Positions 15,816 to 25,795 are shown, numbered from the stretch's first letter. The stretch is 64,000 nt of DNA from Lachnospiraceae bacterium C7 (GCA_900113385.1 FOPE01000006.1:29645-93644); one strand, 5' to 3'. The notes: a model not told the origin generated them from the sequence alone. Made by a program: numbers and translations.

Positions 15816-17147
15816 ATGGCAAAATATACAAAAGAAGATATTATAAGAATTGTAGAAGAAGAAGATGTAGAATTCATTAGGTTACAATTTACAGATATTT
15901 TTGGAACTCTTAAAAATGTTGCAATAACATCGAGTCAATTAAAAAAAGCACTTGATAATAGATGCATGTTCGATGGTTCATCTATAGAAGGATTTGTACG
16001 AATAGAGGAGTCAGATATGTATCTTTATCCAGATTTAGATACATTTGTGATTTTTCCATGGAGACCTCAGCAAGGAAAAGTTGCTAGAATTATATGTGAC
16101 ATTTATAGATATGATGGAACACCATTTACAGGTGATTGCCGAAACGTTTTAGAAAAACAAATAAAAAGAGCAAAAGATTTAGGGTATACTTTTCAAGTAG
16201 GAAGTGAATGTGAATTTTTCTTATTTCACCAAGATGAAAATGGTCAACCTACAACAATAAGCCATGAAAAAGGCGGATATTTTGATTTAGGACCAGTGGA
16301 TTTAGGTGAAAATGCAAGAAGAGATATGGTACTTACTTTAGAAGATATGGATTTTGAAGTAGAAGCATCTCACCATGAAGTAGCACCAGCACAACATGAA
16401 ATTGATTTGAAATATACTGAGGCTTTAGAGGCTGCAGATAACATAATGACATTTAAGCTGGTTGTTAAAACTATTGCTAAAAGGCATGGATTGTTTGCTA
16501 GCTTTATGCCAAAACCAAAATGTGGTGTAAGTGGTTCAGGAATGCATGTTAATATGTCATTAACACATAATGGAAAAAATATTTTCTATGATGAAAATGG
16601 AAACTTAGAGCTAAGTAAAGAAGCATATTACTTCATAGGTGGAATCATGAAACATATGCGTGGAATGGCTGCTTTTACTAATCCTCTAGTTAATTCATAT
16701 AAACGTCTAGTACCTGGTTATGAAGCACCAATTTATATTGCATGGTCAGCAACAAATAGAAGCCCTTTAATTAGAATTCCAACACCACGAGGGGAAGAGA
16801 CAAGAGTAGAATTACGTTGCCCAGATCCAGCAGCTAATCCATATCTTATGTTAGCGGTGTGTTTGGCAGCAGGTTTAGATGGAATTGAAAATAAAATTGA
16901 GCCACCTAAAGGAATTCATGGAAACGTTTTTGAACTTACACCAGAGGATAAAGAAAAACTTAAAATAGATAGACTTCCTGAAAATCTTAAAGAAGCATTA
17001 GAAGATTTAGAAAAGGACAAATATATTCAAGATGTAATTGGAGAGCATATTTGTAAAAAATATTTCACAGCAAAATACGAAGAATGGAACAAATATAGAG
17101 AGCAAATTTCAAAATGGGAAATTGATGAGTATCTATATAAAATCTGA
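15816..17147 (+). CDS. glnA: Glutamine synthetase, type I
   Basis: A 443-residue glutamine synthetase of the short GSI-alpha form, which makes glutamine from glutamate, ammonia and ATP. Visible hallmarks are [10 protein letters not shown], the metal-binding block [21 protein letters not shown], the NRSPLIRIP block and [13 protein letters not shown]. The adenylylation-site loop and the long insertion of GSI-beta enzymes are absent. It lies 11 bases after hisA and 19 before the ANTAR gene, so it is controlled by the same leader antiterminator. It is cytoplasmic and dodecameric in the family. Confidence 0.95.
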   Translation: MAKYTKEDIIRIVEEEDVEFIRLQFTDIFGTLKNVAITSSQLKKALDNRCMFDGSSIEGFVRIEESDMYLYPDLDTFVIFPWRPQQGKVARIICDIYRYDGTPFTGDCRNVLEKQIKRAKDLGYTFQVGSECEFFLFHQDENGQPTTISHEKGGYFDLGPVDLGENARRDMVLTLEDMDFEVEASHHEVAPAQHEIDLKYTEALEAADNIMTFKLVVKTIAKRHGLFASFMPKPKCGVSGSGMHVNMSLTHNGKNIFYDENGNLELSKEAYYFIGGIMKHMRGMAAFTNPLVNSYKRLVPGYEAPIYIAWSATNRSPLIRIPTPRGEETRVELRCPDPAANPYLMLAVCLAAGLDGIENKIEPPKGIHGNVFELTPEDKEKLKIDRLPENLKEALEDLEKDKYIQDVIGEHICKKYFTAKYEEWNKYREQISKWEIDEYLYKI

Positions 17148-17166
17148 TAAACTGTGAGGTAAAAAA

Positions 17167-17736
17167 GTGAACAATATTGTAGTAGCTTTTCAAAAAGAAC
17201 AAAATGCAAGAAGTATAAAAAAAATATTGACACAAAGCGGATACACGGTTACATCAGTATGTCAAACAGGTGCAGCAGCTATTGCAAATGCAAGAAACCT
17301 AGAAAGTGGAATTTTAGTGTGCGGTAGTAATTTCGTAGATATGATGTACACAGAAATCTATGAATATTTACCGGAAAGCTTTCAAATGCTTCTTGTGGCA
17401 TCTCCAAATGCTATAGACAACCGCTTTGTGATAAAAGACCCTGAGCGACTTGTTAGTTTGTATTTTCCAATTAAAGTTCACGAACTATTAGAGACTGTAG
17501 AGATGATGGATTATTCTGCAAATAGACGGAGAAAAAAACGAAAACAACAAAAGCGAAAACAGGGTAGAACTGAAGAAGAAAAAAAATTAATTAGTCAAGC
17601 CAAAGGAATACTAATGGAACGAAATAATATGACAGAAGATGAAGCACACCGATATATACAAAAGCGTAGCATGGAAAATGGTGTAGGCTTTGTAGAAACC
17701 TCGCAAATGATTATTAGTTTGTTAGGACAAGTATAA
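17167..17736 (+). CDS. ANTAR-domain RNA-binding antiterminator
   Basis: A 189-residue protein with an N-terminal response-regulator-like domain (residues 1-115) that starts NNIVVAFQKEQNARSIKKIL. The usual phospho-acceptor context is weak. After a very basic linker (about 118-138, RRRKKRKQQKRKQ) comes a C-terminal ANTAR domain with AKGILMERNNMTEDEAHRYIQ and SMENGVGFVETSQMII. ANTAR domains bind paired six-base hairpin loops and prevent termination. A matching target lies at 14886-14962 ahead of this operon, so the protein probably activates its own operon according to nitrogen state. It starts with GTG after TGAGG. Confidence 0.9.
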   Translation: MNNIVVAFQKEQNARSIKKILTQSGYTVTSVCQTGAAAIANARNLESGILVCGSNFVDMMYTEIYEYLPESFQMLLVASPNAIDNRFVIKDPERLVSLYFPIKVHELLETVEMMDYSANRRRKKRKQQKRKQGRTEEEKKLISQAKGILMERNNMTEDEAHRYIQKRSMENGVGFVETSQMIISLLGQV

Positions 17737-17814
17737 AATCTACAAGTGTATAAATTTGTTAGGACAAGTATAAAATCTACAAGTGTGTATAAATTTGTTA
17801 GGTCAAGTATAAAC
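17719..17814. repeat. Tandem 37-39-base repeat copying the end of the ANTAR gene
   Basis: A unit beginning GTTAGGACAAGTATAAAATC occurs at 17721 and 17758, and a shorter variant at 17797. The first copy includes the last codons (LGQV and stop) of the ANTAR gene, so the gene end has been duplicated downstream by slippage. Confidence 0.8.
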
Positions 17815-17871
17815 TAAAGTTCTATTAATATTTTTTAGATAAATCAAAGTAAAAAGAATAGGAGAACAATT

Positions 17872-19086
17872 ATGGTAACAGTAAACGAGAATTATTTAAA
17901 ATTACCAGGTAGCTATTTATTTAGTACAATTGCAAAAAAAGTTTCAGCATTTGAAGCATCAAATCCAGATAAAAAAATTATACGTTTAGGAATTGGTGAT
18001 GTAACACAACCACTTGCACCAGCGATTATTGATGCACTCCATAAAGCTGTTGATGAAATGGCTAGCCCTGAAACATTTAGAGGTTATGCTCCAGATTTAG
18101 GATATGAATTTTTAAGAAAAGCAATCGTAGAAAATGATTATAAAGCAAGAAATTGTGCCATTGAAGAAGATGAAATTTTTGTCTCAGATGGAGCAAAAAG
18201 CGATTCAGGCAACATACAAGAATTATTTGGACAAGATTGTAAAATTGCAGTATGTGATCCAGTTTATCCAGTATATATTGATTCAAACGTTATGGCTGGA
18301 AGAACGGGTGTATATGATAAAGCAACAGAAGTGTGGAGCAATGTAATTTACATGCCAACAACAGCAGAAAATAATTTCGTTCCAGAATTTCCAAAAGAAA
18401 CACCTGACGTAATTTATTTATGCTTACCAAACAATCCAACAGGTACAACATTAAGCAAGACAGATTTACAAAAATGGGTTGATTATGCTAATAAAAATAA
18501 AGCTGTTATTATTTATGATGCTGCTTATGAAGCGTATATCAGCGAAGATGATGTTGCGCATTCAATTTATGAGTGCGAAGGTGCAAGAACATGTGCTATT
18601 GAAATTAGAAGTTTTTCTAAAAATGCTGGATTTACAGGTGTTAGATTAGGATTCACAGTAGTTCCTAAGGACTTAAAAGTTGGAGAAGCTTCATTACACG
18701 ATATGTGGGCAAGACGTCACGGAACTAAATTTAATGGAGCACCTTACATTGTACAAAGAGCAGGTGAAGCAGTTTATTCAGATGCTGGTAAGGCACAGCT
18801 AAAAGAACAAGTTGCATACTACATGCAAAATGCAAAAATTATAAAAGAAGGATTAAAAGATGCTGGTTATACAGTGTTTGGAGGAGTAAATGCTCCATAT
18901 ATTTGGCTTAAAACTCCAGACAAAATGACATCATGGGATTTCTTTGATTTCTTATTAGAAAAAGCTAATGTAGTAGGTACACCAGGTTCAGGATTTGGCC
19001 CAAGCGGTGAAGGATACTTTAGATTGACTGCTTTTGGTTCACAAGAAAATTCAATTAAAGCATTAGAAAGAATTAAAAATTTATAG
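17872..19086 (+). CDS. dapL: LL-diaminopimelate aminotransferase
   Basis: A 404-residue PLP enzyme that makes LL-diaminopimelate directly from tetrahydrodipicolinate, bypassing the succinylase or acetylase steps. Family blocks seen are NENYLKLPGSYLFSTIAKKV, IRLGIGDVTQPL, FVSDGAKSDSGNIQ, LPNNPTGTT and the PLP-lysine region EIRSFSKNAGFTGVRLG. It serves lysine and peptidoglycan synthesis together with dapA and dapB at 23.8-25.5 kb, though it is a separate unit. The ATG follows AGGAGAAC. A terminator lies 48 bases after the gene. Confidence 0.95.
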   Translation: MVTVNENYLKLPGSYLFSTIAKKVSAFEASNPDKKIIRLGIGDVTQPLAPAIIDALHKAVDEMASPETFRGYAPDLGYEFLRKAIVENDYKARNCAIEEDEIFVSDGAKSDSGNIQELFGQDCKIAVCDPVYPVYIDSNVMAGRTGVYDKATEVWSNVIYMPTTAENNFVPEFPKETPDVIYLCLPNNPTGTTLSKTDLQKWVDYANKNKAVIIYDAAYEAYISEDDVAHSIYECEGARTCAIEIRSFSKNAGFTGVRLGFTVVPKDLKVGEASLHDMWARRHGTKFNGAPYIVQRAGEAVYSDAGKAQLKEQVAYYMQNAKIIKEGLKDAGYTVFGGVNAPYIWLKTPDKMTSWDFFDFLLEKANVVGTPGSGFGPSGEGYFRLTAFGSQENSIKALERIKNL

Positions 19087-19133
19087 AAAAGTAATTTAGT
19101 ATAAGTTAAACTTCAAAAGTATATTTAACTATA

Positions 19134-19187
19134 AAAAAAGACTAGATGACAAATAGCAATATTATGCTAATTGTCTCTAGTCTTTTT
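19134..19187 (+). terminator. Terminator after dapL
   Basis: AAAAAGACTAGA pairs with TCTAGTCTTTTT, with a GACAA/TTGTC extension inside. It is usable in both directions and also faces typA on the minus strand. Confidence 0.85.
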
Positions 19188-19239
19188 GTGTATATTCATA
19201 AAAAATTAATAACTATTATAAACTAATAACTAATAAAAA

Positions 19240-21069
19240 TTATTTTTTGTTATTAGCACGTTTACGAAGTCTTGGATCAAGAATTCTCTTACGGATTCTT
19301 AAGCTTTCTGGAGTAACTTCAAGTAACTCGTCTGTATCGATGAAATCAATAGCTTGCTCTAAGCTTAATACACGAGGTGGAACAAGTGTTAAAGCTTCAT
19401 CAGATGATGATGTACGAGTATTTGTAAGATGTTTTTTCTTACATACATTAATCTCGATATCTTCAGCACGTGAGCTCTGTCCAACAATCATACCAGAGTA
19501 AACTTTTTCACCTGGTTTGATGAATAATGTACCACGATCCTGAGCAGCAAATAATCCATAAGTAACAGCTTCACCATTCTCAAATGCAATAAGAGAACCT
19601 GTTGAACGGTAAGAGATGTCACCTTTGTAAAGATCATAACCATCGAACATAGTATTTAAGATACCATTACCTTTAGTATCTGTCATAAATTCTCCACGGT
19701 AACCGATTAAACCTCTTGAAGGAATTCTAAACTCAAGTCTTGTATAACCTCCTGTAATAGAACCCATGTTACGAAGTTCACCTTTACGTTGTTGTAATTT
19801 AGAAATTACTGCACCAGAGAATTCATCTGGAACATCAACGTAAGCGATTTCCATTGGCTCAAGTTTTTTGCCGTTTTCATCAGTTTTGTATAAAACTTCA
19901 GCTTTACTTACTGCAAATTCGAAACCTTCACGACGCATGTTTTCGATTAATACAGAAAGATGTAATTCACCACGGCCTGAAACTTTGTAAGTATCTGGTG
20001 TTTCACCTTCTTCAACACGAAGAGAAACGTCAGTATTTAATTCGCTAAATAGACGATCACGGATGTGACGAGAAGTTACATATTTACCTTCCTGTCCAGC
20101 AAGTGGGCTATCATTAACGATGAAGTTCATAGAGATAGTTGGCTCTGAAATTTTCTGGAAAGGAATGGCAACTGGATTCTCAGGTGCACAAATTGTATCT
20201 CCAATATGAAGATCAGCAATACCAGAAATAGCTACGATAGAACCAATTTTAGCTTCTTCAACATCTACTTTTTCAAGGCCTTCAAATTCATATAATTTAC
20301 TAATACGAACTCTTTGTTTTTTATCTGGGTCATGGTGGTTAACTACAACAGCTTCTTGGTTAACTTTGATAGAACCGTTATCAACTTTACCAATACCAAT
20401 ACGACCAACATATTCGTTGTAATCGATTGTAGAAATAAGAACCTGTGTATTTTCATCAGGATCTCCTTCTGGAGCTGGGATATGGTTGATGATTGTCTCG
20501 AATAATGGAATCATATCCTTTGGTTCATCATCAGGATTGTACATACAGTAACCATTACGAGCTGATGCATAAAGGAATGGGCAATCAAGCTGTTCATCAG
20601 AAGCATCAAGATCCATAAATAACTCTAATACTTCATCAACAACTTCATCAGGTCTAGCTTCTGGACGGTCAATCTTGTTTAAGCAAACTACGATAGGAAG
20701 TCCTAAAGCTAAAGCTTTCATAACTACGAATTTAGTCTGAGGCATAACACCTTCAAACGCATCTACTACTAAAACAACACCGTTAACCATTTTAAGTACA
20801 CGCTCAACTTCGCCACCGAAATCGGCATGTCCTGGTGTATCGATGATGTTAATTTTAACGTCTTTGTATTGAACGGCTGTATTCTTTGAAAGAATTGTGA
20901 TACCTCTTTCTTTTTCGATATCATTTGAGTCCATTACACGTTCTTGTACTTCTTGGTTTTCACGGAATACACCACTTTGTTTTAAAAGTTGATCAACTAA
21001 AGTAGTTTTACCATGATCTACGTGGGCGATGATGGCAATATTACGAATATCGTCTCTTGTTGTTTTCAT
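19240..21069 (-). CDS. typA: Ribosome-associated GTPase TypA/BipA
   Basis: A 609-residue translational GTPase. G motifs are AHVDHGKTT (G1), the ERGITI region (G2), DTPGHADFG (G3) and [10 protein letters not shown] (G4). The EF-G-like domains and the BipA-specific C-terminal part ([19 protein letters not shown], then [16 protein letters not shown]) follow. It binds the ribosome and assists growth and ribosome assembly under stress, as known for the family. It is a single-gene unit on the minus strand, with AGAAGGA upstream of the ATG. Confidence 0.96.
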   Translation of the reverse strand: MKTTRDDIRNIAIIAHVDHGKTTLVDQLLKQSGVFRENQEVQERVMDSNDIEKERGITILSKNTAVQYKDVKINIIDTPGHADFGGEVERVLKMVNGVVLVVDAFEGVMPQTKFVVMKALALGLPIVVCLNKIDRPEARPDEVVDEVLELFMDLDASDEQLDCPFLYASARNGYCMYNPDDEPKDMIPLFETIINHIPAPEGDPDENTQVLISTIDYNEYVGRIGIGKVDNGSIKVNQEAVVVNHHDPDKKQRVRISKLYEFEGLEKVDVEEAKIGSIVAISGIADLHIGDTICAPENPVAIPFQKISEPTISMNFIVNDSPLAGQEGKYVTSRHIRDRLFSELNTDVSLRVEEGETPDTYKVSGRGELHLSVLIENMRREGFEFAVSKAEVLYKTDENGKKLEPMEIAYVDVPDEFSGAVISKLQQRKGELRNMGSITGGYTRLEFRIPSRGLIGYRGEFMTDTKGNGILNTMFDGYDLYKGDISYRSTGSLIAFENGEAVTYGLFAAQDRGTLFIKPGEKVYSGMIVGQSSRAEDIEINVCKKKHLTNTRTSSSDEALTLVPPRVLSLEQAIDFIDTDELLEVTPESLRIRKRILDPRLRKRANNKK

Positions 21070-21524
21070 TTATTTATCCTTCTTTCTTGGACTTGTTTCT
21101 AATGTTTCGTTAATTAAGCGACTATTTTTATATAAATTCCAACAGAAAAGTCAGAAAAATAGTTAGCTCAACTTTATAATTTTATCATAAAACCCCAAAT
21201 AAACAAGGTAAAAATAATATTTTTTACATTATGTATAAAAAAAAGAAATATAGTCGTTTTTTTTAGTAAAATAGCCAAAAAACATTGGTGGAAATAAAAA
21301 ATTATCCATAATAAAAAGCTAGTATAAAAAAAGCACATATAATAGGAAGCTTTGAGAATGATTATCGGCAAAATATTTATGGAGATATTGCAAAAATAAC
21401 ACTAATGTGGTATTTTACCATTAAGTATGTATTTAATATAGTTTTAAATGTTTATAATGTTTTTTTATTGACGATATAATTTTCGACGCGTGCACATAAG
21501 AATAGATGTGCAAGGAGGAACAAA
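21070..21524. other. Divergent intergenic region between typA and the corrinoid adenosyltransferase
   Basis: About 455 AT-rich bases with no supportable gene. A -10-like TATAAT lies at 21475-21480 on the plus strand. The hairpin TGCACAT/ATGTGCA (21491-21512, 8-base loop) ends one base before the AGGAGG site of the next gene. Nothing clear is seen in 21180-21450. Confidence 0.6.
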
Positions 21525-22007
21525 ATGACTAAAGGTGTTGTAAAAGTGTATTACGGAGATGGAAGAGGTAAGTCTTCCTCGGCTTTCGGAAATGCAGTGC
21601 TTTCGGCGGCTAAAGGTGATACAGCAATTATGATTGAATTTTTAAAGAAAAAAGTATCAATAGAAGGCGAGTATTTAAAGAGATTAGAGCCTGAACTTAA
21701 ACTTTTTAGATTTGCAAAATCAGAAAAGAGTTTTGCTGAACTTTCTGAAAGCGAGAAATTAGAAGAAAGCCAGAATCTAAAAAATGGATTCAATTACGGA
21801 AAAAAAGTAATTTCAACAGCAGCATGTGATGTACTTGTTTTAGACGAAATATTAGGCTTAGTAGACGAAAAAATAATTGACATTGAAGACTTAAAAAATG
21901 TTTTAGATATGAGACCTGAGGAAATGACAATCATTTTAACAGGTAGAAAATTACCAGAAGCTATTAAAGATGACGTGGATGAAATTTATTGCATAATGCC
22001 AGAATAG
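21525..22007 (+). CDS. Corrinoid adenosyltransferase, CobO/BtuR-like
   Basis: A 160-residue P-loop protein. The Walker A is GDGRGKSSSAFG near residue 11, followed by the CobO/BtuR-type blocks MIEFLKKK, DVLVLDEILGLVD and EMTIILTGRKLP. The family transfers the adenosyl group of ATP to cobalamin or its precursors. It is shorter than E. coli BtuR (196 residues), which is common in clostridia. It is a single-gene unit; no other cobalamin gene is in the window. A hairpin next to its ribosome-binding site could affect translation. Confidence 0.85.
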   Translation: MTKGVVKVYYGDGRGKSSSAFGNAVLSAAKGDTAIMIEFLKKKVSIEGEYLKRLEPELKLFRFAKSEKSFAELSESEKLEESQNLKNGFNYGKKVISTAACDVLVLDEILGLVDEKIIDIEDLKNVLDMRPEEMTIILTGRKLPEAIKDDVDEIYCIMPE

Positions 22008-22050
22008 TATAGATACTTATGCATTAGATTTCTAGTAGACATAAATTTAG

Positions 22051-22099
22051 AGAGACAATGAAATTCTTAATAAATCTTAAGATTTTTGTTGTCTCTTTT
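22051..22099 (+). terminator. Terminator after the corrinoid adenosyltransferase gene
   Basis: AGAGACAA pairs with TTGTCTCT, followed by TTT. Confidence 0.75.
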
Positions 22100-22166
22100 A
22101 TATTGAAATAGAAACGATGTAATGTTAGAATTGTGGAGTGAACAATTACATAAGGGAGACGTTAAA

Positions 22167-23399
22167 ATGAGTAGGTTAACAAATGTACCTAAGAGAAAAT
22201 TAACTATCGTTGTAGTTGTATGTATGCTAATTGCTTTGATAGCAGGAATAATCCTAGTTTTAGGAGGAAATTCAAGAAAACTTTCTATTAAACTTAATGG
22301 AGAAAAATCCTTAAAAGTCAAAGCAGAACAAGTATACAAAGACAAGGGGGCAACAGCGACGTTAGGTGATGGCTGGTTTAAATTTCAAGACAAGGAAGTA
22401 TCAGTTAAAGCCAAAGGACATGTAGACACCCATAAAGCTGGGGTCTATGAAATCATATATACTGCGAAATGTGGTAATAAAAAGGTAAGCACTACAAGAA
22501 AAGTCAAAGTATTATATGATGATAAAGAACCACCAGTTATTACTTTAGATGGTGGAGAGAATATCACTGTATATCAGAACATCGGTTGGAATGATTCTTA
22601 CACTGCAACAGACAATCGAGACGGTGATATTACTAAAAAAGTAAAAGTCTCTGGTAAAGTCAACATGAAAAAGCCAGGAACATACAAGATAAAATATAGT
22701 GTTTCAGACAGCAGTGAAAATAAAACTACAGTTACAAGAACCGTTACAGTAAAAGAAAAGTTGGAAAATGTTCCAACAGAAAAAGTTATTTATCTTACAT
22801 TTGATGACGGACCTGGGCCATATACAGATAAACTTCTTGATATTCTAAAGAAATATAATGTTAAGGCTTCATTTTTTGTAACTAATTTAAGAAGTGATTT
22901 CCAAGGCGATATTGCTAGAGAGGCAAAAGAAGGACATACTGTAGGAGTCCATAGTTATAGTCATGACTATAAGAAGATTTATGCTAGCGAGCAAGCATAT
23001 TGGGATGACTTTGATGCAATGGAAAACGTTATAGTTGCTCAGACAGGACAATCTACTAGACTTATGAGATTCCCAGGTGGAAGCTCTAACATGGTAAGCA
23101 AGTTTAATAGAGGCGTCATGGGTAGATTAACAGCACAAGCTGATCAAAAAGGTTATATATACTTTGATTGGAACGTATCTAGTGGAGATGCAGGTGGTAC
23201 AACTAATTCTAATGTAGTTTATCAAAATGTGATAAATGGAGTTAAAAGCCATAATCAATCAGTAGTTCTTTGCCATGATGTAAAGGGTTACACAGTAGAT
23301 GCAATCGAACCAATTATTGTATGGGGACTTCAGAATGGTTATTCTTTTGAGCCATTAAATGAAGCTAGCTTTACAGCACATCATCATGTGCAAAATTAA
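22167..23399 (+). CDS. Membrane-anchored polysaccharide deacetylase with Ig-like domains
   Basis: A 410-residue protein with an N-terminal membrane anchor (about 14-36). Two Ig-like DUF5011-type domains follow (about 45-120 and 125-200, the second with NIGWNDSYTATDNRDGDITKKV). The C-terminal NodB domain (about 210-400) has LTFDDGPGPYT, the zinc-binding pattern HTVGVHSYSHD and the RFPGGSSN block. NodB enzymes remove N-acetyl groups from peptidoglycan or other cell-wall sugars. The start is placed at ATG 22167 behind AAGGGAG; an earlier ATG at 22122 lacks a ribosome-binding site. It acts outside the membrane. The exact substrate is unknown. Confidence 0.9.
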   Translation: MSRLTNVPKRKLTIVVVVCMLIALIAGIILVLGGNSRKLSIKLNGEKSLKVKAEQVYKDKGATATLGDGWFKFQDKEVSVKAKGHVDTHKAGVYEIIYTAKCGNKKVSTTRKVKVLYDDKEPPVITLDGGENITVYQNIGWNDSYTATDNRDGDITKKVKVSGKVNMKKPGTYKIKYSVSDSSENKTTVTRTVTVKEKLENVPTEKVIYLTFDDGPGPYTDKLLDILKKYNVKASFFVTNLRSDFQGDIAREAKEGHTVGVHSYSHDYKKIYASEQAYWDDFDAMENVIVAQTGQSTRLMRFPGGSSNMVSKFNRGVMGRLTAQADQKGYIYFDWNVSSGDAGGTTNSNVVYQNVINGVKSHNQSVVLCHDVKGYTVDAIEPIIVWGLQNGYSFEPLNEASFTAHHHVQN

Positions 23400-23492
23400 T
23401 AGCAAATATAGTGTTGACGATGTTTGCTAGAAGTGTTAATATTTACGTAAAGTTATTAGTAATTTAACGAATTAAAATTGAACACTGTTAAA

Positions 23493-23704
23493 GATAGAGG
23501 TTGCGCTTGACAAAAGTAAGTCATATGATGAAGCGAGTTCAGAAGATTATGACTGAAAGGGGATAGCGCCGAAGGAACTTATTTCGTAGTAAGGATTCCT
23601 GGGAGTAAGATTAATAGTCTTGCGACTGTCATCAATGAGATGGAGAGCTATCGTATATATATAAATAATTAGCCAGCTCTATCTAGATTTAGAGTTGGCT
23701 TTTT
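23493..23704 (+). promoter_or_regulatory. Lysine riboswitch (L box) with terminator, upstream of dapA
   Basis: The closing stem GATAG (23493-23497) pairs with CTATC (23648-23652). The conserved L-box blocks are in order: AGAGGTTGCGC, GAAAGGGGATAGCGCCGAAG, CCTGGGAGTAAG, GACTGTCATC and GATGGAGAGCTATC. A terminator follows, AGCCAGCTCT (23671-23680) with AGAGTTGGCT (23691-23700) and TTTT. The aptamer bases GAGAGCT (23643-23649) can pair with AGCTCT of the terminator, giving the usual on/off exclusion. Lysine is expected to switch off dapA-dapB. Confidence 0.95.
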
Positions 23705-23827
23705 ATGATTAAAACTAGTTTTTGTAAAGCAGTTACATTGGTGAGATAGGAGTTTAAGAGTGAAAATTTTTCGCTAAGATGAACATAACTGTGAAAAATA
23801 ATATGTTAAATGAAAAGAGGAAAAAAT

Positions 23828-24721
23828 ATGAGTATATTTAGAGGCGCAGGAGTAGCCATTGTTACTCCTATGAAAAATAATGAAGAAGTAGATTACGACA
23901 AATTAAAAGAATTAATTGATTTTCAAATTGCAGGTCATACAGATGCTATTATTATTGCAGGAACTACAGGAGAAAGTGCAACTCTTTCAATGGAAGAGCA
24001 TGCAGAAGTAATTAAAAAAGCAGTAGAATTTACAAATCATAGAATTCCAGTAGTTGCAGGAACAGGTTCAAACTGTACAAAGACAGCTATAGAACTTACA
24101 AAAGAAGCAGAAGAAGCAGGAGCTGATGGAGCTCTTATTGTAACACCATATTATAATAAAGCAACTCAAGTAGGTCTTATTAATCACTATACAAGAATTG
24201 CAGAAGAGACAAAACTTCCAATCATTATGTATAATGTACCAAGTCGTACAGGTTGCAATATTTTACCAGAGACAGCTGCTACATTATTTAAAAATAATGA
24301 AAATATTGTAGGAATCAAAGATGCTACAGGAAATATGGCCCAGTCTAGTAAAACTATGTATTTAACAGATGGAAAATTAGATATGTATTCAGGAGAAGAT
24401 GGTTTAGTTTTACCATTAATGTCAATTGGAGCTGTAGGTGTAATTTCGGTATGGAGTAATGTTGCACCACAAAAAGTACATGACATGTGTGCTAGCTTTT
24501 TTGCAGGAGACGTAGAAAAAGCAAGACAGATTCAGCTTGAGGCTTTACCATTAATTGATGCGTTGTTTAGTGAAGTTAATCCAATTCCTGTAAAACAAGC
24601 CCTTAATTTAATGGGCAAAAATGTAGGAATTTTAAGAGCACCATTAGAAGAACTTAGTCCAGAAAATACTGCAATTTTAAGAAAAGCATTAATTGATTAT
24701 GGAATTTCTCTTGCCAATTAA
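23828..24721 (+). CDS. dapA: 4-hydroxy-tetrahydrodipicolinate synthase
   Basis: A 297-residue TIM-barrel enzyme that joins pyruvate and aspartate semialdehyde, the first step of lysine and diaminopimelate synthesis. Blocks seen are GAGVAIVTPM, GTTGESATLSMEEH, VTPYYNKATQ, IMYNVPSRTGCNI and the Schiff-base lysine in GIKDATGNM. The start is ATG 23828 behind AAGAGGAAAAA rather than the in-frame ATG 23810. It is controlled by the lysine riboswitch just upstream, and dapB follows after 55 bases. Confidence 0.96.
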   Translation: MSIFRGAGVAIVTPMKNNEEVDYDKLKELIDFQIAGHTDAIIIAGTTGESATLSMEEHAEVIKKAVEFTNHRIPVVAGTGSNCTKTAIELTKEAEEAGADGALIVTPYYNKATQVGLINHYTRIAEETKLPIIMYNVPSRTGCNILPETAATLFKNNENIVGIKDATGNMAQSSKTMYLTDGKLDMYSGEDGLVLPLMSIGAVGVISVWSNVAPQKVHDMCASFFAGDVEKARQIQLEALPLIDALFSEVNPIPVKQALNLMGKNVGILRAPLEELSPENTAILRKALIDYGISLAN

Positions 24722-24776
24722 TAGGTCTGTGGTGTAGAATGTTTAAGATATTGTATATATAGAAAAGAGGATATTT

Positions 24777-25538
24777 ATGGTAAAAGTTATTATGCATGGA
24801 TGTAATGGTCACATGGGACGCACTATTACAGGGATTTGCGAAAACGATTCAGATATAGAGATTGTAGCAGGAGTTGATCCATTTGATGGAGTTGACAATA
24901 ACTATCCTGTTTTTAAGACAATAAAAGATTGTACAGTTGATGCTGATGTAATTATTGATTTCTCAAATGCAAAAGCTGTAGATGATTTATTAGAGTATTG
25001 TGTTGAGAAAAAAGTTCCAGTTGTACTTTGTACTACAGGATTAAGCGATGAACAGCTTGCAAAAGCAAAAGAGGCTAGCAAAAATGTAGCAGTTTTACGT
25101 TCAGCTAATATGTCTCTTGGAATTAATACAATTATGGAGTTACTTAAAAAAGCAGCTCAGGTATTTGCTCCAGCAGGTTTTGATATGGAAATCGTAGAAA
25201 AACATCACAATCAAAAACTTGATGCACCTAGTGGAACAGCATTAGCACTTGCTGATTCATTAAATGATGCATTAGATGAAGATTATGAATATATTTATGA
25301 TAGAAGTCAAAGACGTCAAAAAAGAGATCCACATGAAATTGGTATTTCAGCTGTTCGTGGCGGAAATATTGTTGGAGAACATGAAGTTATTTTTGCCGGA
25401 CTTGATGAAGTTATTACAATTGAACATACAGCATATTCAAAAGGTGTATTTGGAAAAGGCGCTGTTGAGGCCGCTAAATTCTTGGCTGGTAAAGCAGCAG
25501 GTAGTTATGACATGGCAGATGTTATTGCTGCAAAATAA
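24777..25538 (+). CDS. dapB: 4-hydroxy-tetrahydrodipicolinate reductase
   Basis: A 253-residue NAD(P)H-dependent reductase, the second step after dapA. It has HGCNGHMGRTI (nucleotide binding), CTTGLSDEQL, the catalytic EKHHNQKLDAPSGTAL block and GEHEVIFAG. The ATG follows AAAAGAGG. It is co-transcribed with dapA and ends at a strong terminator. Confidence 0.96.
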   Translation: MVKVIMHGCNGHMGRTITGICENDSDIEIVAGVDPFDGVDNNYPVFKTIKDCTVDADVIIDFSNAKAVDDLLEYCVEKKVPVVLCTTGLSDEQLAKAKEASKNVAVLRSANMSLGINTIMELLKKAAQVFAPAGFDMEIVEKHHNQKLDAPSGTALALADSLNDALDEDYEYIYDRSQRRQKRDPHEIGISAVRGGNIVGEHEVIFAGLDEVITIEHTAYSKGVFGKGAVEAAKFLAGKAAGSYDMADVIAAK

Positions 25539-25558
25539 CACGTTTGATTATGAATAAT

Positions 25559-25617
25559 AAAGAGCCTAGGCTAGTGGTTTTTGAGGTTTTCTCATTTGCT
25601 AGTCCAAGCTCTTTTTT
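25559..25617 (+). terminator. Terminator after dapA-dapB
   Basis: AAAGAGCCTAGGCTAG pairs, with small mismatches, with CTAGTCCAAGCTCTTT, followed by a run of T. Confidence 0.8.
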
Positions 25618-25654
25618 ATAAGTAAAAATAAAGTTAATTATAACATTTGTTAAA

Positions 25655-25683
25655 TTGCTATGAAAAAAGACTTATGATATACT
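25655..25683 (+). promoter_or_regulatory. Promoter of pyrC
   Basis: TTGCTA, a 17-base spacer and TATACT. The leader would be about 105 bases. No terminator or PyrR-type stem is evident in it. Confidence 0.6.
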
Positions 25684-25795
25684 TGTAATAATAAAAAACG
25701 TAGACCTATGTTTGAATATGAGATATAGGAGCAAAAATATTTCACCGATATACTAGATATATTTAAGTATATGGAAAATGAAGTGGGGGAAGCAT

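Noticed and set aside
25684..25795. Pyrimidine attenuator before pyrC
   Set aside because: No terminator hairpin and no PyrR-binding loop are visible in the leader.
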